From Ancistrus triradiatus (Eukaryota > Chordata > Actinopteri > Siluriformes > Loricariidae), in NCBI GenBank assembly GCA_025084515.1, contig JAJAGP010000768.1, positions 124,001 through 188,000 of the forward strand: a DNA stretch of 64,000 nt. The letters are read 5' to 3'. A program made the translations under genes and the position numbers. Shown here one piece after another: positions 54,986 to 64,000 of the stretch (positions within the stretch are counted from its first letter, which is position 1; every line of letters starts with the position of its first letter). The notes beneath the pieces were generated by a model that worked only from the letters and a program-made list of their open reading frames with translations, had not been told where the DNA came from and ran no database searches.

Positions 54986-55680
54986 GCTGAACCCCCTGTC
55001 CAGCTGTGTAGCAGAGGGCCACTGGATTTGTAATTTGCATCTGGTGCCTCTTGTGTCAGATACTGCCTTTCCAGAGCCACAGTGTCCTAGTGAAACCTTT
55101 CAGCATGTTTGTTACTGATTTCACCAAGATCAGCAGCAACAAAATTGAGGAATTTTCAATCGCATGTTGCACTTCAATGTTTTGTACACTCTAATCATTT
55201 TGTTGTTTGGTGCTCTATAGTTACCAGGAAAATCAGCTATATCATTGCAAAATGCCTTCCATGCTATTTTCTCTGGTCCCACTGGCAGATCTTGAAACTC
55301 CCATGTCAATGATTACCTGTCCGATTAGCGGATCAACAAAACTTTGGAAACATCTGTCTCAAATACTGAAAATATTGCTTTCATAAAAGTTTTATATGAA
55401 GAGGAGGCAGAAATAAGCTTATCTTGGTTGACAAGTAATTTATGTGCCACACTTTTCTGCCCTGGACCATATGCTTACATTTTGCTCTGCCTGTCCTATC
55501 AGATGAGGATAACCAGGCATACTTCAACATCTGAATTAGTGCTATTTTCCTCATCTAGTTCATGCAGTTTGGCGTATTCATCTGCCTTATCTTGGCTCCA
55601 TGTCTTTGGTGGTTCTCATACTGGCAAACTGTCATCATGTGGCACTGGTCTCATATTTGTAGGAACATTGTTATATTGAA
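54986..55680 (-). pseudogene. Remnant of an unidentified element-borne protein
   Basis: On the minus strand, around 55290-55080, fragments read CNMRLKIPQF, then (other frame) DLGEISNKHAERFH and later RQYL, a pattern I recall from repetitive uncharacterised proteins of animals (CNMSLK ... GAxSDExGERFHQD). Further upstream, PVGPEKIAWKAFCNDI fits the same protein. Frameshifts and stops break it. I do not recognise the superfamily with certainty. Confidence 0.4.
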
Positions 55681-55969
55681 TTGAATCCTAGTTTTAATAG
55701 AGAAGCCATAAAGATTAGTCAAACAGAAGTAAAATTCAATCACATGATCCTTCTGTTCTGACCTTATTATGAGGACTGCAAATTATATTGACCTCTGAGT
55801 ACCTCTAAACCAAGCTTGCAGGTTGACTGCAAATGTTCAGAGTTTGTTTATGGTTTATTTAACCCCTAAAACTTGTGATTTGAGACACATATTTAGCTAG
55901 TATAACATGCTTTATCACCTTTAAACATAAAGTAGCCCTTATACTTGATCAATGCTGAGATGGAAAAAA

Positions 55970-56905
55970 AATGTTTTTATTAAGGAATATGATCCAGTTT
56001 TACATATCTGTGAGTGACAAACATATGTCAACCTCTAGGATAAGGAGTTAATTTGAAGGTGAAATTAAAATCAGATGTTTTCAGTCAATGGAATGACAAT
56101 CAGGTAGCAGCAGGCACCCTGTAGTATTTAAAGAACAGGGATCTTTGAAAGTCTGTTCTTCACAACATTTTTATGGAACTGTGTCATGGTATGAATGAAG
56201 GACATTTCAGAGGAACTCACCAAGCTTGAATCGGTTAAAAACCATCTCTTTGGAGTTTGGATTCCAAGAAAAGAATAGTCAAGCAAATTGTATACACATT
56301 GGGGAAATTCAAGACCATTGTTACCATCCCCAGGAGTGGTTGACCATCAAAGCAAGGCATGTAATCCAAAAAGAACATCTGAAACCTGCAAAAGATCATG
56401 TAGATAAGCCAGAAAACTACTGGAAAATGTTTTGTGCACAGATGAGACGAAGTTAAAATCTAGAACATTGTGGGTTAAATGAGAATGTATAAAGAAAGAA
56501 AAAAAAATGCATTCCGGGAAAGGGCCCTCATCTGATCTGTGAAACGTGGAACAAAGAATAAAGTTAATGTATTGGTATAGCCAAGTCAAAGTCCTGAGCT
56601 TAACTGAATAGACATGTTGTGGATGAACCTGAAGCAAGCATTTAATGTGATGAAACACAAACAAAACCCCAGAGTTTAAGCTGTTCTGTAGTAAAGAGTT
56701 TGCTAAAATTCCTCCAAGTTGATGTGTAGGACTGATCAGCAGAAACTTCTGGTGGTAGTTATTGCTGCTAGGGGATTACAGCAGATACTGAAAGCAAAGG
56801 TTCACACATACTTGCCACTTAAATATATGTAATGTTGTTTCAATTTCCTCAATAAATAATTATCAAATATAATATTTGTGTACTATTTGCTTAATTGGGA
56901 AAAGT
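55970..56905 (+). mobile_element. Tc1 family 1 element, degraded
   Basis: Inner parts of both inverted repeats of the family at 2221 are recognisable (ATCCAGTTTTACATATCTGT left, TCCTCAATAAATAATTATCA right), but the outer ends are gone and the transposase has large deletions. Plus-strand ATG at about 56186; linker and catalytic scraps (for example KPENYWKMFCAQMR, then IPPS) follow. Confidence 0.7.
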
Positions 56906-57081
56906 CTCAAGCCACTACTGGATTTGTTGTTTTAGCAATAGTATAAAGACACAAACGGAAAATGCAGGAAATCACAACAAAATGGCTTTTGCAGGCAAAA
57001 GGTAGTATGTAGTGTGACCTCCATGAAAACATAGTTGCTTGGCTGCTACCCTTCCAAAAAGACCATTCCTGATAAAGCTAC

Positions 57082-58173
57082 TGTTAGGATCTGTGCCCCA
57101 CCCCCGATTTTTTGTTATTCTTCTGCAATTGTGGGTGACGAGAACTACACTGACCACAATCCCTTGCCAGACCCAAGATGGCCACGGATCCTAATCGGGG
57201 AGTTTGTGGTTTTTTATTTGCGTTATTATTGGACTGTGGACTTAATTGCTAACCGCGCGCAGTTGGGAGGTTGCCTATTTAAGTTCCTCGTTTTCCCAGT
57301 TGTGGAGCGATAGCATTTTTCGGCCTTGCCACTGTCGCGTGTGTGCCTTGTTCCACGCCAGGCCATGCTACACCAAGTTTCGCCAAGCCACACCAAGCCA
57401 AGTTTCGACCAAGCCAAGTCTAGATTACTTTTGCGGCAGCCACCTATTTTTTTGTTTTTGTTTTTTGTTACAGCCTCATGCCGTTGGACCCCGTTATACC
57501 CTGCTATACCTATACCTTCGGGACTTTTGCGCTTCACGGTTCCGCTCGGTTTGCGCTGTGTGTGGCTGCGCCCGCCCTGTTTGTTTGGTGTCTGCAGCTG
57601 CGCCCGCTTATTTATCTCCCTTATTGCGGCACCGTTTGCTTCTGTGCTTTCTCGGTCTGCCAGCTGTATCGGCCGGTATTGTCATGTTAGCTCTGTGGCT
57701 ACCACGTTAGCTCTGTGACTAGCGTGTTAGCTTCGTGGCAAGCATGTTAGCTTTGCAGCCTCCACGTTAGCTTCGCAGCTACCATGTTAGTCGCGCAACC
57801 ACCATGTTCGCTCCGCGGGAAGTGCATTAGCTCCACGATCTCCACGCTAGCTCTGCGGTCTCCACGTTCGCTCTGCGGCTATCGCATTAGCTCTGCTGCC
57901 CCAACTTAGTTCCATGGCCACCTCGTTAGCTCCATGGCGAGCACATTAGCTCCATGGCAAGTACTTTACCTCTGTGACTCCCACGTTAGCTCTGCGGTTA
58001 CCATGTTAGCTCCGCGTTCTTTGTTATCTTTCTGCCCACCTCCTATGCTTCTTGGTTCACTGTCTTTTCCCTCTGTTGCTGTTACCATTGCTATTGGTTA
58101 CAATTCTGGTGTGTTATGTTTGTCTTTCCCTTATGTGGTTATTGCAGGTATTATAGTTTTGGTATTTTCTTAT
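57082..58173 (+). repeat. Left LTR of element C
   Basis: Starts TGTTAGGATCTGTG after GCTAC (57077-57081). It shares TTCTGCAATTGTGGGTGAC, CAAGATGGCCACGGAT, TATTTAAGTTCCTCG (TATA-like) and a 20-bp minisatellite with the right LTR. Similarity ends near 58173 (GGTATTTTCT); about 130 bp present at the end of the right LTR are missing. Confidence 0.85.
57687..58022 (+). repeat. 20-bp minisatellite in left LTR of element C
   Basis: About 16-17 diverged copies of GTTAGCTCTGCGGCTACCAC, period 20 bp. The unit is not a multiple of three, so it is unlikely to code. The right LTR holds about 12 copies. Confidence 0.88.
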
Positions 58174-60243
58174 TTTTTTCTGGCTGCCCCCAGGAGGACT
58201 TGCTGCACGCTGTGGCCCTCTCCGTAGACTGTCCCGAGCACCTTGCTCTCTCCAGAGACCTCCCAGAGCATGCCCCCGCCCCGCCACCGGTGATGCCATG
58301 AGGGCCGCTTCGCTCGCCGAGGACGTCCTGCATGCTGCCTTGAGAGGACATCCTGCACTTTGCCCTGCCCTGGCCATTGCTGAGGACGTTATGGGAATCT
58401 CATTTCCTGCCGTTGAGGTCCTGGGAGCCGCGTCGCCCGCCGAGGATGCCCTGCACACCGCCTCACTCACCCACCGTGGGCATTGTGAGCTTCACCCCAC
58501 CTGCTGAAGATGTTCCCAGCTCCATGTTAAGCGAGGCCGCTAAGGCTAGCGCCGTAAATGAGCCGCTCTCGCCCTGTAGTCCCGCCTTTGTACATGCTAG
58601 TCCCTTTCTCGAGATAGTCACACCTCTTAATCCCACTAATGAGCTGCTGGTAACTCGTAGCTCAAAGTCCAAGTAGACCAGGCCCTTTTCCGGGCATATC
58701 ATGCCCCCTAGCTCTATGACCGAGCCACTAGCGCCATGTAACTCAGTGTCCAAGTGGTCCGGGCCACCCGGCTTGGTAGATGAGCCACTAGCACTGCGCA
58801 ACCACAGGCTCAAGCCCGCTAGCCCCTTTTCCAGGCATGACACACCACTTAGCCCTCACAAATGAGCCGCTAGCACCACGCAACCTTGCGTCAGAATCTG
58901 CTAGCTGCTTTTCTGAGCCCACCGCACTTCTTAGACCTGTAAATGAGCTGCTAGCACCGTGTAGCCCTGTTTGTGTTCTTGCTAGCCCGTTCTCCGAGCA
59001 CGCTGCATCACCCGGCTTAGTAGATGAGCCGCTAGCTGTCTATGACCCTGTATCCGAGCAGGCTAGCCCCATCTCCGAGTTGACTTAGGCTCACCACTGA
59101 GCTGCTAGCGCCTGATGTTCCCATCATTGAGCTTACCGCTCTGCCTTGCCCCGAGAATGAGCCACTAGCACCCGGTAACCTTGAGCTCAAGCCAGTTAGC
59201 TCTGTTCCCGAACATGCTGGCCCTGTCTCGGTGCCCACTGCGTCGGTTAGCTCCACAGATGAGTCTCTAACAACCCATAGCACCATTAGCATCCTGCAAC
59301 CTCATATCTGAGCCCGCTAACCATTTGTCTGAGTTATTCACGCCATCTCGCCACACAGATGAGCAGCTTGCCCCTCATAGCCATGCCATTGAACATGGCG
59401 ATTTCTTGCCTGAGCAGGCTGCCACTTTTGATCTCACATCAGAACCCAATAGTCCAGTTTTGAGGCTCTTCGCTCTAGTCCACTTGGTAACCCAGCCGGT
59501 AATTCCCCGCAGCTCGGCAGGGGTCCCTTTCGGCCCCTTCTCTGAGCCTCCTGCACTGCCTTGCCCAGTTCCCAAGTGTGCCATGTGGTTTAACCCTGGT
59601 TCCAAGCCTCTCATTCCCTTTAGCACTGCACCTGGATTGGAGACGCAGTCACGTCCCATCCCTGAGTTGGTTAATTCTGTATCTGAGTACATCACGCTGC
59701 CCTGCTCAGTGAATGAGCTGGCAGCACCATGCGACCATGTCGTGGAACGCGTTAGTTTCATTTCCGAGTTTACTGTGCCGCTCAGCTCTATAAATGAGCC
59801 TTCTGCTCTCGGTAACCCTGTATCGGCGCACCTTGCATCCGCTAGTTCCTCCAACAATCTGATAGCACCCCGTAGCTCTGTACCTGAATGTGTTAGCCCT
59901 GTCACTGAGCATGACGCGCCCGTCTGCGGTGAACCCGAGCCAGCGGGTCTCATTTCCAAGCCATCAGAATTTGTCCTTCCCCTGCCTGACCAAGCAGGCT
60001 CAGGTCCTGAGGGTGAAGTAGGGTTTCCGTTCCAGCAGGGTTTCTCCAGAGGCCGCCCGGCCCAGCTCCAGTGCCAGTGCCGAAGGTCTTCCCAAGCTCT
60101 TCATCTTTCTGTGAGGATGTCCAGAGCCCGCCTGCTTTCACTGAGGACACTCAGAGCCCGCCACTCCCTTGCCCTCCGTCCGTCCTCCCGCCACCCACCG
60201 TGTCAGGTGTGCCTGTCCCCATGACCAAGTGCCCGGAGGCATC
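58174..60243 (+). mobile_element. Internal region of LTR element C (repeat-rich)
   Basis: The plus strand contains open segments rich in Ser, Pro, Glu and Ala: 58298-58507, 58377-58676, 58837-59088 and 59325-60224. Recurrent motifs are NEPLAP, FSEHAA and VSEQASP, units of roughly 20-30 residues. The style resembles element A (VSEHVSS). No protease, RT or integrase motif is found, so the element is non-autonomous. No zinc knuckle seen. The function of the encoded repeats is unknown. Confidence 0.7.
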
Positions 60244-61397
60244 TGTAAGAAGCCCCTGGACTTTGCTGGATATTTGCTAGATATTTGATCATTTTTGTTC
60301 TTCTTCTGCAATTGTGGGTGACCGGAATTACACCACCCACAATCTCTTGCCAGACCCAAGATGGCCACAGATACTAATCAGACTATAGTTTGTGGTTTTT
60401 GATTTGCGTTATTATTGGACTGTGGACTTAATTGCTAACCTCGCACAGCTGGGAGGTTGCCTATTTAAGTTCCTCGTTTTCTCAGTTGCGGCATGGTAGC
60501 ATTTCTCGGCTTTCCACTGTCGCGTGTGTCCCTTGTTCCATGCCAGGCCACGCCACGCCACTCCATGTTTCGCCAAGCTACACCAAGCCATGCCAAGCCA
60601 AGTTTTGCCAAGCCAAGCCTGGATTACTTTTGTGGCAGCCACCCACTGGATAATTTTTGGTGCGGTCTCGTGCCATTGGACCCTCTTGAGTTTGTACCTT
60701 CGGGACTTTTGCACTCCATGGTTCCGCTAAGTTTTCCCTGTGTGCGGCTGTGCCCGCCCTGTTTGTTTGGTGTCTGTGGATGTGCTCGCTTATTTACCTG
60801 CCTTATTGCGGTGCCGTCCGCTTCTGTGTTTTCTCAGTCTGCCAGCTGTATTAGCCAGTATTGTCACGTTAGCTCTGCGCCAAGCACGTTAGCTCTGCGG
60901 CCTCCATGTTAGGTCCACGGCTACCACATTAGCTCCGCGGCCACTACGTTAGCTCCACGGCCTCCGCGTTAGCTCTGCGGTAGCACATTAGCTCCGCGGC
61001 TAGTGGTTTACTTCCGCAACCCCCAAGTTACCTTCTGCGGCCCCCATGTTAGCTCTGCAGCTAATATGTTAGCTCATCGGCCACCGTGTTAGCTCTGCGG
61101 TCTCCACGTTAACTCCGCATTCTTTGTTTTCTTTCTGCCCGCCTCCCGTACTTCTTGGTTTGCTGTGTTTTTGCTCGGTTGGTGTTACCATTGCTATTGG
61201 TTACTGCTTGTTGTACTTTTGTGTTTGTATTTCCCTTATGTGGTTATTGCAGGTCGTATTATAGTTTCGGTATTTTCTGCCTAGCTTCTGTTTTTGGTGG
61301 ACCCTTTATTGAATCCTTGCTTGGACTAATAAACTCTTTGCTTTTTTGTGATCGGGACTATGCATTCATCTGCTCATGCCTCACCGCACCTGTGACA
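60244..61397 (+). repeat. Right LTR of element C
   Basis: Starts TGTAAGAAGCCCC and ends CCTGTGACA, followed by GCTAC (61398-61402), the same five bases as before the left LTR. An AATAAACTC polyadenylation signal is at about 61328. The 20-bp minisatellite occupies about 60867-61113. Total element length 4316 bp. Confidence 0.85.
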
Positions 61398-61618
61398 GCT
61401 ACTTTGTTCAGTTCTTTGCACAATTCTTCTATTGCTCAAGTGTAAGGGGAGGTCAGATTTTTTAATTTTCAGTTGTTTTAATACTGAATACAAATTCCCT
61501 GTATTTATGGTTGTATTGCAATAAAGAAACTGAGAAATCAATTCCATAGGGTTGTTATAGCATATCGCAAATAATAGTATACCAATTTAATGCTGTCCTA
61601 AGACTTTTGCACAGTACT

Positions 61619-61802
61619 GTTCAGAGGACCCCCACAGGACCACCACAGATCAGGTACTACTTGGGTGGTGGATCATTCTCAGCACTGCATTAACACTGAT
61701 CTAGCGGTGGTGTATTGCTGTGTTTTGCTTTTACAAGTAGATCAGATGTAGCAGTTCAGTCAGAGTTTTTAAACACTGTGTTCACTCACTTTACACTCTA
61801 TT
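61619..61802. mobile_element. Foldback-type DNA element fragment
   Basis: GGACCACCACAGATCAGGTA, GGTGGTGGATCATTCTCAGC and CAGAGTTTTTAAACACTGTG are words of a very common palindromic fish element. Only one arm is seen before the solo LTR; the second arm beyond 62880 is not recognisable. Confidence 0.55.
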
Positions 61803-62874
61803 TGTTACAGGTTGCGCTGACTTCCATCCTTTGGACACTAGAGGTCAGTGTTGACTCTGTGTTTTCTGCTGCTTAGCATGCTTTTGCGATCATGCATGCT
61901 CCTACTTAATCGGCGTTTAATCATAGATTGGCAGCACCTGCTTACTCAGTTATATAAGGCTTTCCTGAGTCCTGGCAGGTTGCTGCTGCATCACCGATCT
62001 TGCTGCCTTCTCGGCAGTTTTGTCAGGGATAGCTGGCGGTTAGAAGACCGTCAGTAATCATATGGACTGGGAGGTTCAGAGGTAATGTTTAAGGCGTAGA
62101 ATTTTAGAGTATTGTCAGCACTTTATCCTCGCCTTCGTTGTCTTGTTAACTGCCTCTCCGTCACCCCCCGCAACTTCTCGGCTTGCTTGCTCTGGCAGCG
62201 AGCCCCCCCACACTCTCCCTCACTGCTCCAGCCCTCGTGGGCCTGCTCAGTTCCCCCTCTCTACGCGATCTGGGAGTTGGCGCCTCCCCCTTGCAATTGC
62301 ATTCATTCAGGAGAAGCGCTGAGCGGAGTTCTTGCCGCCTTGCTTCTCTTATCGCGTTCGGATCACGCTGCTGGCTTCTACAGATCGTGTGATTCGCTTC
62401 GCCCTCAGTCAGGAAGAGCGTTCTTAGTTTCGCCCTTCCTAATGTTGTCGTCTTCGCTCCCTCTCTCTCTCTCTCTCTCGCTCTCCTCGAGCGAGCTGCC
62501 TGAGTGAGAGAGCGTCCGCTTGCTCCATTAATTTGGAGCATGCATTCTTTCATTTCAGCGGTTTAATTTACCGCAACGCGTTCGCATGCTTTAGGGAACT
62601 TTTACCTAGTTTTTTATGTTATTCATGTAGCTCTTCCATTGCCATGTTGCTGTGGTTCCGTGGCGATCACTTTTAAGCTTGTGCATTGTCAACGCTACAG
62701 CCCAGGGTTCAATTCCCAGCCATGCTGACTTAGGTTAGTCTTTTTTTTCCCTTTTCTATTTTGGTTCATTGATTCCATATGGAGCTAATCGCACTTTGGG
62801 TCCTACCCTGGTAAATTATATATTTTGTTTTATTTCAGCAGTTTGCCAGCCAGTCACTATGGCGACCCATAACA
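61803..62874 (+). repeat. Solo LTR, tRNA-module family
   Basis: 1072 bp from TGTTACAGG to CCATAACA with CTATT on both sides (61798-61802, 62875-62879). It contains a TATA-like TTATATAAGGC (about 61951) and a CT microsatellite (about 62461-62482). It aligns with 346-1218 and more weakly with the chromovirus E LTR. Confidence 0.93.
62645..62722 (+). other. tRNA-like module in solo LTR
   Basis: A-box-like TGGTTCCGTGG (62653-62663) differs from TRGYNNARNNG at one position. B box GGTTCAATTCC (62706-62716) differs from GGTTCGANTCC at one position. Start distance 53 nt. T-arm CAGGG/CCCAG pairs at 4 of 5 positions around a 7-nt loop. No acceptor stem. Confidence 0.6.
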
Positions 62875-62879
62875 CTATT

Positions 62880-63160
62880 AGACACATCTAACATATTATA
62901 TTACAGCCAATCAAATCAGTTAAAATTGGGACTGTATGAAAAATGCAAATAAAGAATGTATGCAGTGTTCCGTACATTTCCTTTGACTTTTATTTCACTG
63001 CAGAGGGTATGAACCGAATATATTTCATGTTTTTCTTGTCAACTTCATTTCATTTGTTAATAAACATCCATTCCTACATTTCAGGCTTGCAACACATTCC
63101 AAATAATGTTGGGAAAGGGTGGCAATTTATAATGATGTGATTTCAAACAGATAATGTCAA
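62880..63160. other. No feature recognised
   Basis: AT-rich, with short T-rich words. No reading frame of note and no inverted repeat found. Confidence 0.4.
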
Positions 63161-63224
63161 CAGATGATAATAATCATTATTTAGTACAAAAGCAATACCC
63201 ATGAAAGGCTGAGTCTTTGAGTAG

Positions 63225-63870
63225 TAACGATGGCAGAGGATTTCCAGTTTATCAACATATTTGTAAGAAAATTATTGAAATCTCCCTTTACAGCACATAA
63301 TACCATTAAACAATTCAAGGAATCTGGAAGAATTTCAGTAAGTGAAGGACAAGGGCACAAACCTAAACTGAAGATCTTTGATCCCTCGAATGGCACTGCA
63401 TCGATAACCGTCATTTATCAATAACTGATAGAACCACATGGGCAAGGAATTGCATTGTCAAGCCTTTATCAAGCACTATAATACATAGTTGCATTCACAA
63501 ATGCCACTTAAATCATTACTGTGCAAAAAATAAGCCTTATGTTAACCATGTCCAGAAGCAATGTCGACTTCTCTGGACTCAGAAGCATCTGGGATGGACC
63601 ATCACACAGTGTAAATGTGTAATGTGGTCAGATGAATCAGTATTCTAGATCTTTTTTGGAAGAAATGGATGATGTGTGCTTTGGACAAAAGACACAAAGG
63701 ACCATCTAGACTGTTGTCAGAAATAAGTCCAAAAATAAGGCTCTGTCATGGGTCAGTACCCTTGGCAAAGGTGCCTTCGTCAACATCTTTTCCATGGACA
63801 TCCATGCATTGTCTGTGTGTGTGTCTGTATATAATATCTCCCCCTCATATGAGAGAAATGTTGGGATCAA
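63225..63870 (+). pseudogene. Tc1/mariner transposase relic
   Basis: Plus-strand ATG 63230 opens MAEDFQFINIF; an HNTIKQFKESGRISVSEGQG segment suits the helix-turn-helix and linker of a Tc1-like transposase. Near 63630 the strand reads MWSDESVF with the first Asp, then RHKGPSRLLSEISPKIRLCH. A deletion removes most of the part with the second Asp. The ends were not identified within the window. Confidence 0.6.
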
Positions 63871-64000
63871 ATTAAACTTTGTCTGTGAATGTAAGGATGA
63901 TCAAAAGGAAAAGTTTATTCTGAAAAAAATTATTGAAAGAAGGGTCTAGTACCCTCTTAGGCTGCCTCTAGCCTGGACACAAGATGAGATATGGTTGGGC

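Larger units (their letters stand above)
56898..61618. mobile_element. Tc1/mariner-like remnant split by LTR element C
   Basis: The right end AAGACTTTTGCACAGTACTG (61597-61616) is a known type of Tc1 terminal repeat. The left piece begins with a weakly complementary GGAAAAGTCTCAAGCCAC (56898-56915). Only about 180 bp on the left and 220 bp on the right remain beside the LTR element. No transposase is visible. Confidence 0.45.

Noticed and set aside
62112..62507. Overlapping frames of about 130 codons on both strands
   Set aside because: They lie in the solo LTR at 61803-62874 and include a CT microsatellite.

Overview
Window character. The sequence looks like teleost nuclear DNA, probably otophysan (catfish- or characin-like). 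I infer this from the mix of Tc1/mariner families with typical fish inverted repeats, Ty3/gypsy chromoviruses, an L2-type LINE with a CTTGA tail, an RTE-type LINE with a GAA tail, a Harbinger element with Myb-like and transposase genes, and many microsatellites. I find no host protein-coding gene, rRNA or true tRNA. Almost all of the 64 kb is transposable elements inserted into one another, and every coding region I can read belongs to an element and is damaged.

Layout. 1-2.1 kb: 3' end of an LTR element next to an L2 tail. 2.2-5.0 kb: a Tc1 copy and LINE scraps. 5.0-10.6 kb: two copies of one Tc1 family in opposite orientation around a non-autonomous LTR element, the second copy carrying a 217-bp retroposed insert with a 34-bp target duplication. 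10.6-16.1 kb: a Tc1 element split by a solo LTR and by a complete small LTR element rich in tandem repeats. 16.7-30.45 kb: a Harbinger element whose Myb-like gene is split inside exon 2 by a full-length L2 LINE, itself split by a 5.06-kb chromovirus. 30.5-31.5 kb: a second Myb-like remnant and a 233-bp Tc1 deletion derivative. 32.1-39.5 kb: a mariner-like element containing a LINE 3' end that contains a 5.3-kb chromovirus on the minus strand. 39.5-47.6 kb: a Tc1 element broken by a 3.8-kb long-TIR element (with its own Tc1), a hAT-like element (with its own Tc1) and a solo LTR. 47.8-51.0 kb: an RTE-type LINE. 51.0-57.0 kb: a MITE, a solo LTR and degraded DNA elements. 57.1-61.4 kb: a second non-autonomous LTR element. 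61.4-64.0 kb: DNA element ends, a solo LTR and a Tc1/mariner relic.

Insertions resolved from sequence. LTR insertions with matching 5-bp target duplications: 10793-11805 (CCAAT), 17727-22782 (GTTGT), 33337-38633 (AGTAC), 46641-47569 (GTTTT), 53084-53821 (ACTAC), 57082-61397 (GCTAC), 61803-62874 (CTATT); 13127-16046 has TAGAC/TGGAC. Tc1/mariner copies end at TA dinucleotides.

Most interesting signal. Five LTRs of one diverged TGTTA...TAACA family (346-1218, 10793-11805, 37627-38633, 46641-47569, 61803-62874) carry a tRNA-like module with A-box- and B-box-like motifs near the 3' part of the LTR. In the best copy the boxes match the pol III consensus closely and their starts are 44 nt apart, as in tRNA genes. 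This suggests LTRs that captured, or were partly built from, a tRNA/SINE-type internal promoter. Second: three small LTR elements (6.1-8.6, 13.1-16.0, 57.1-61.4 kb) that replaced most of their coding region with tandem peptide-coding repeats, two of them also carrying minisatellites inside the LTRs.
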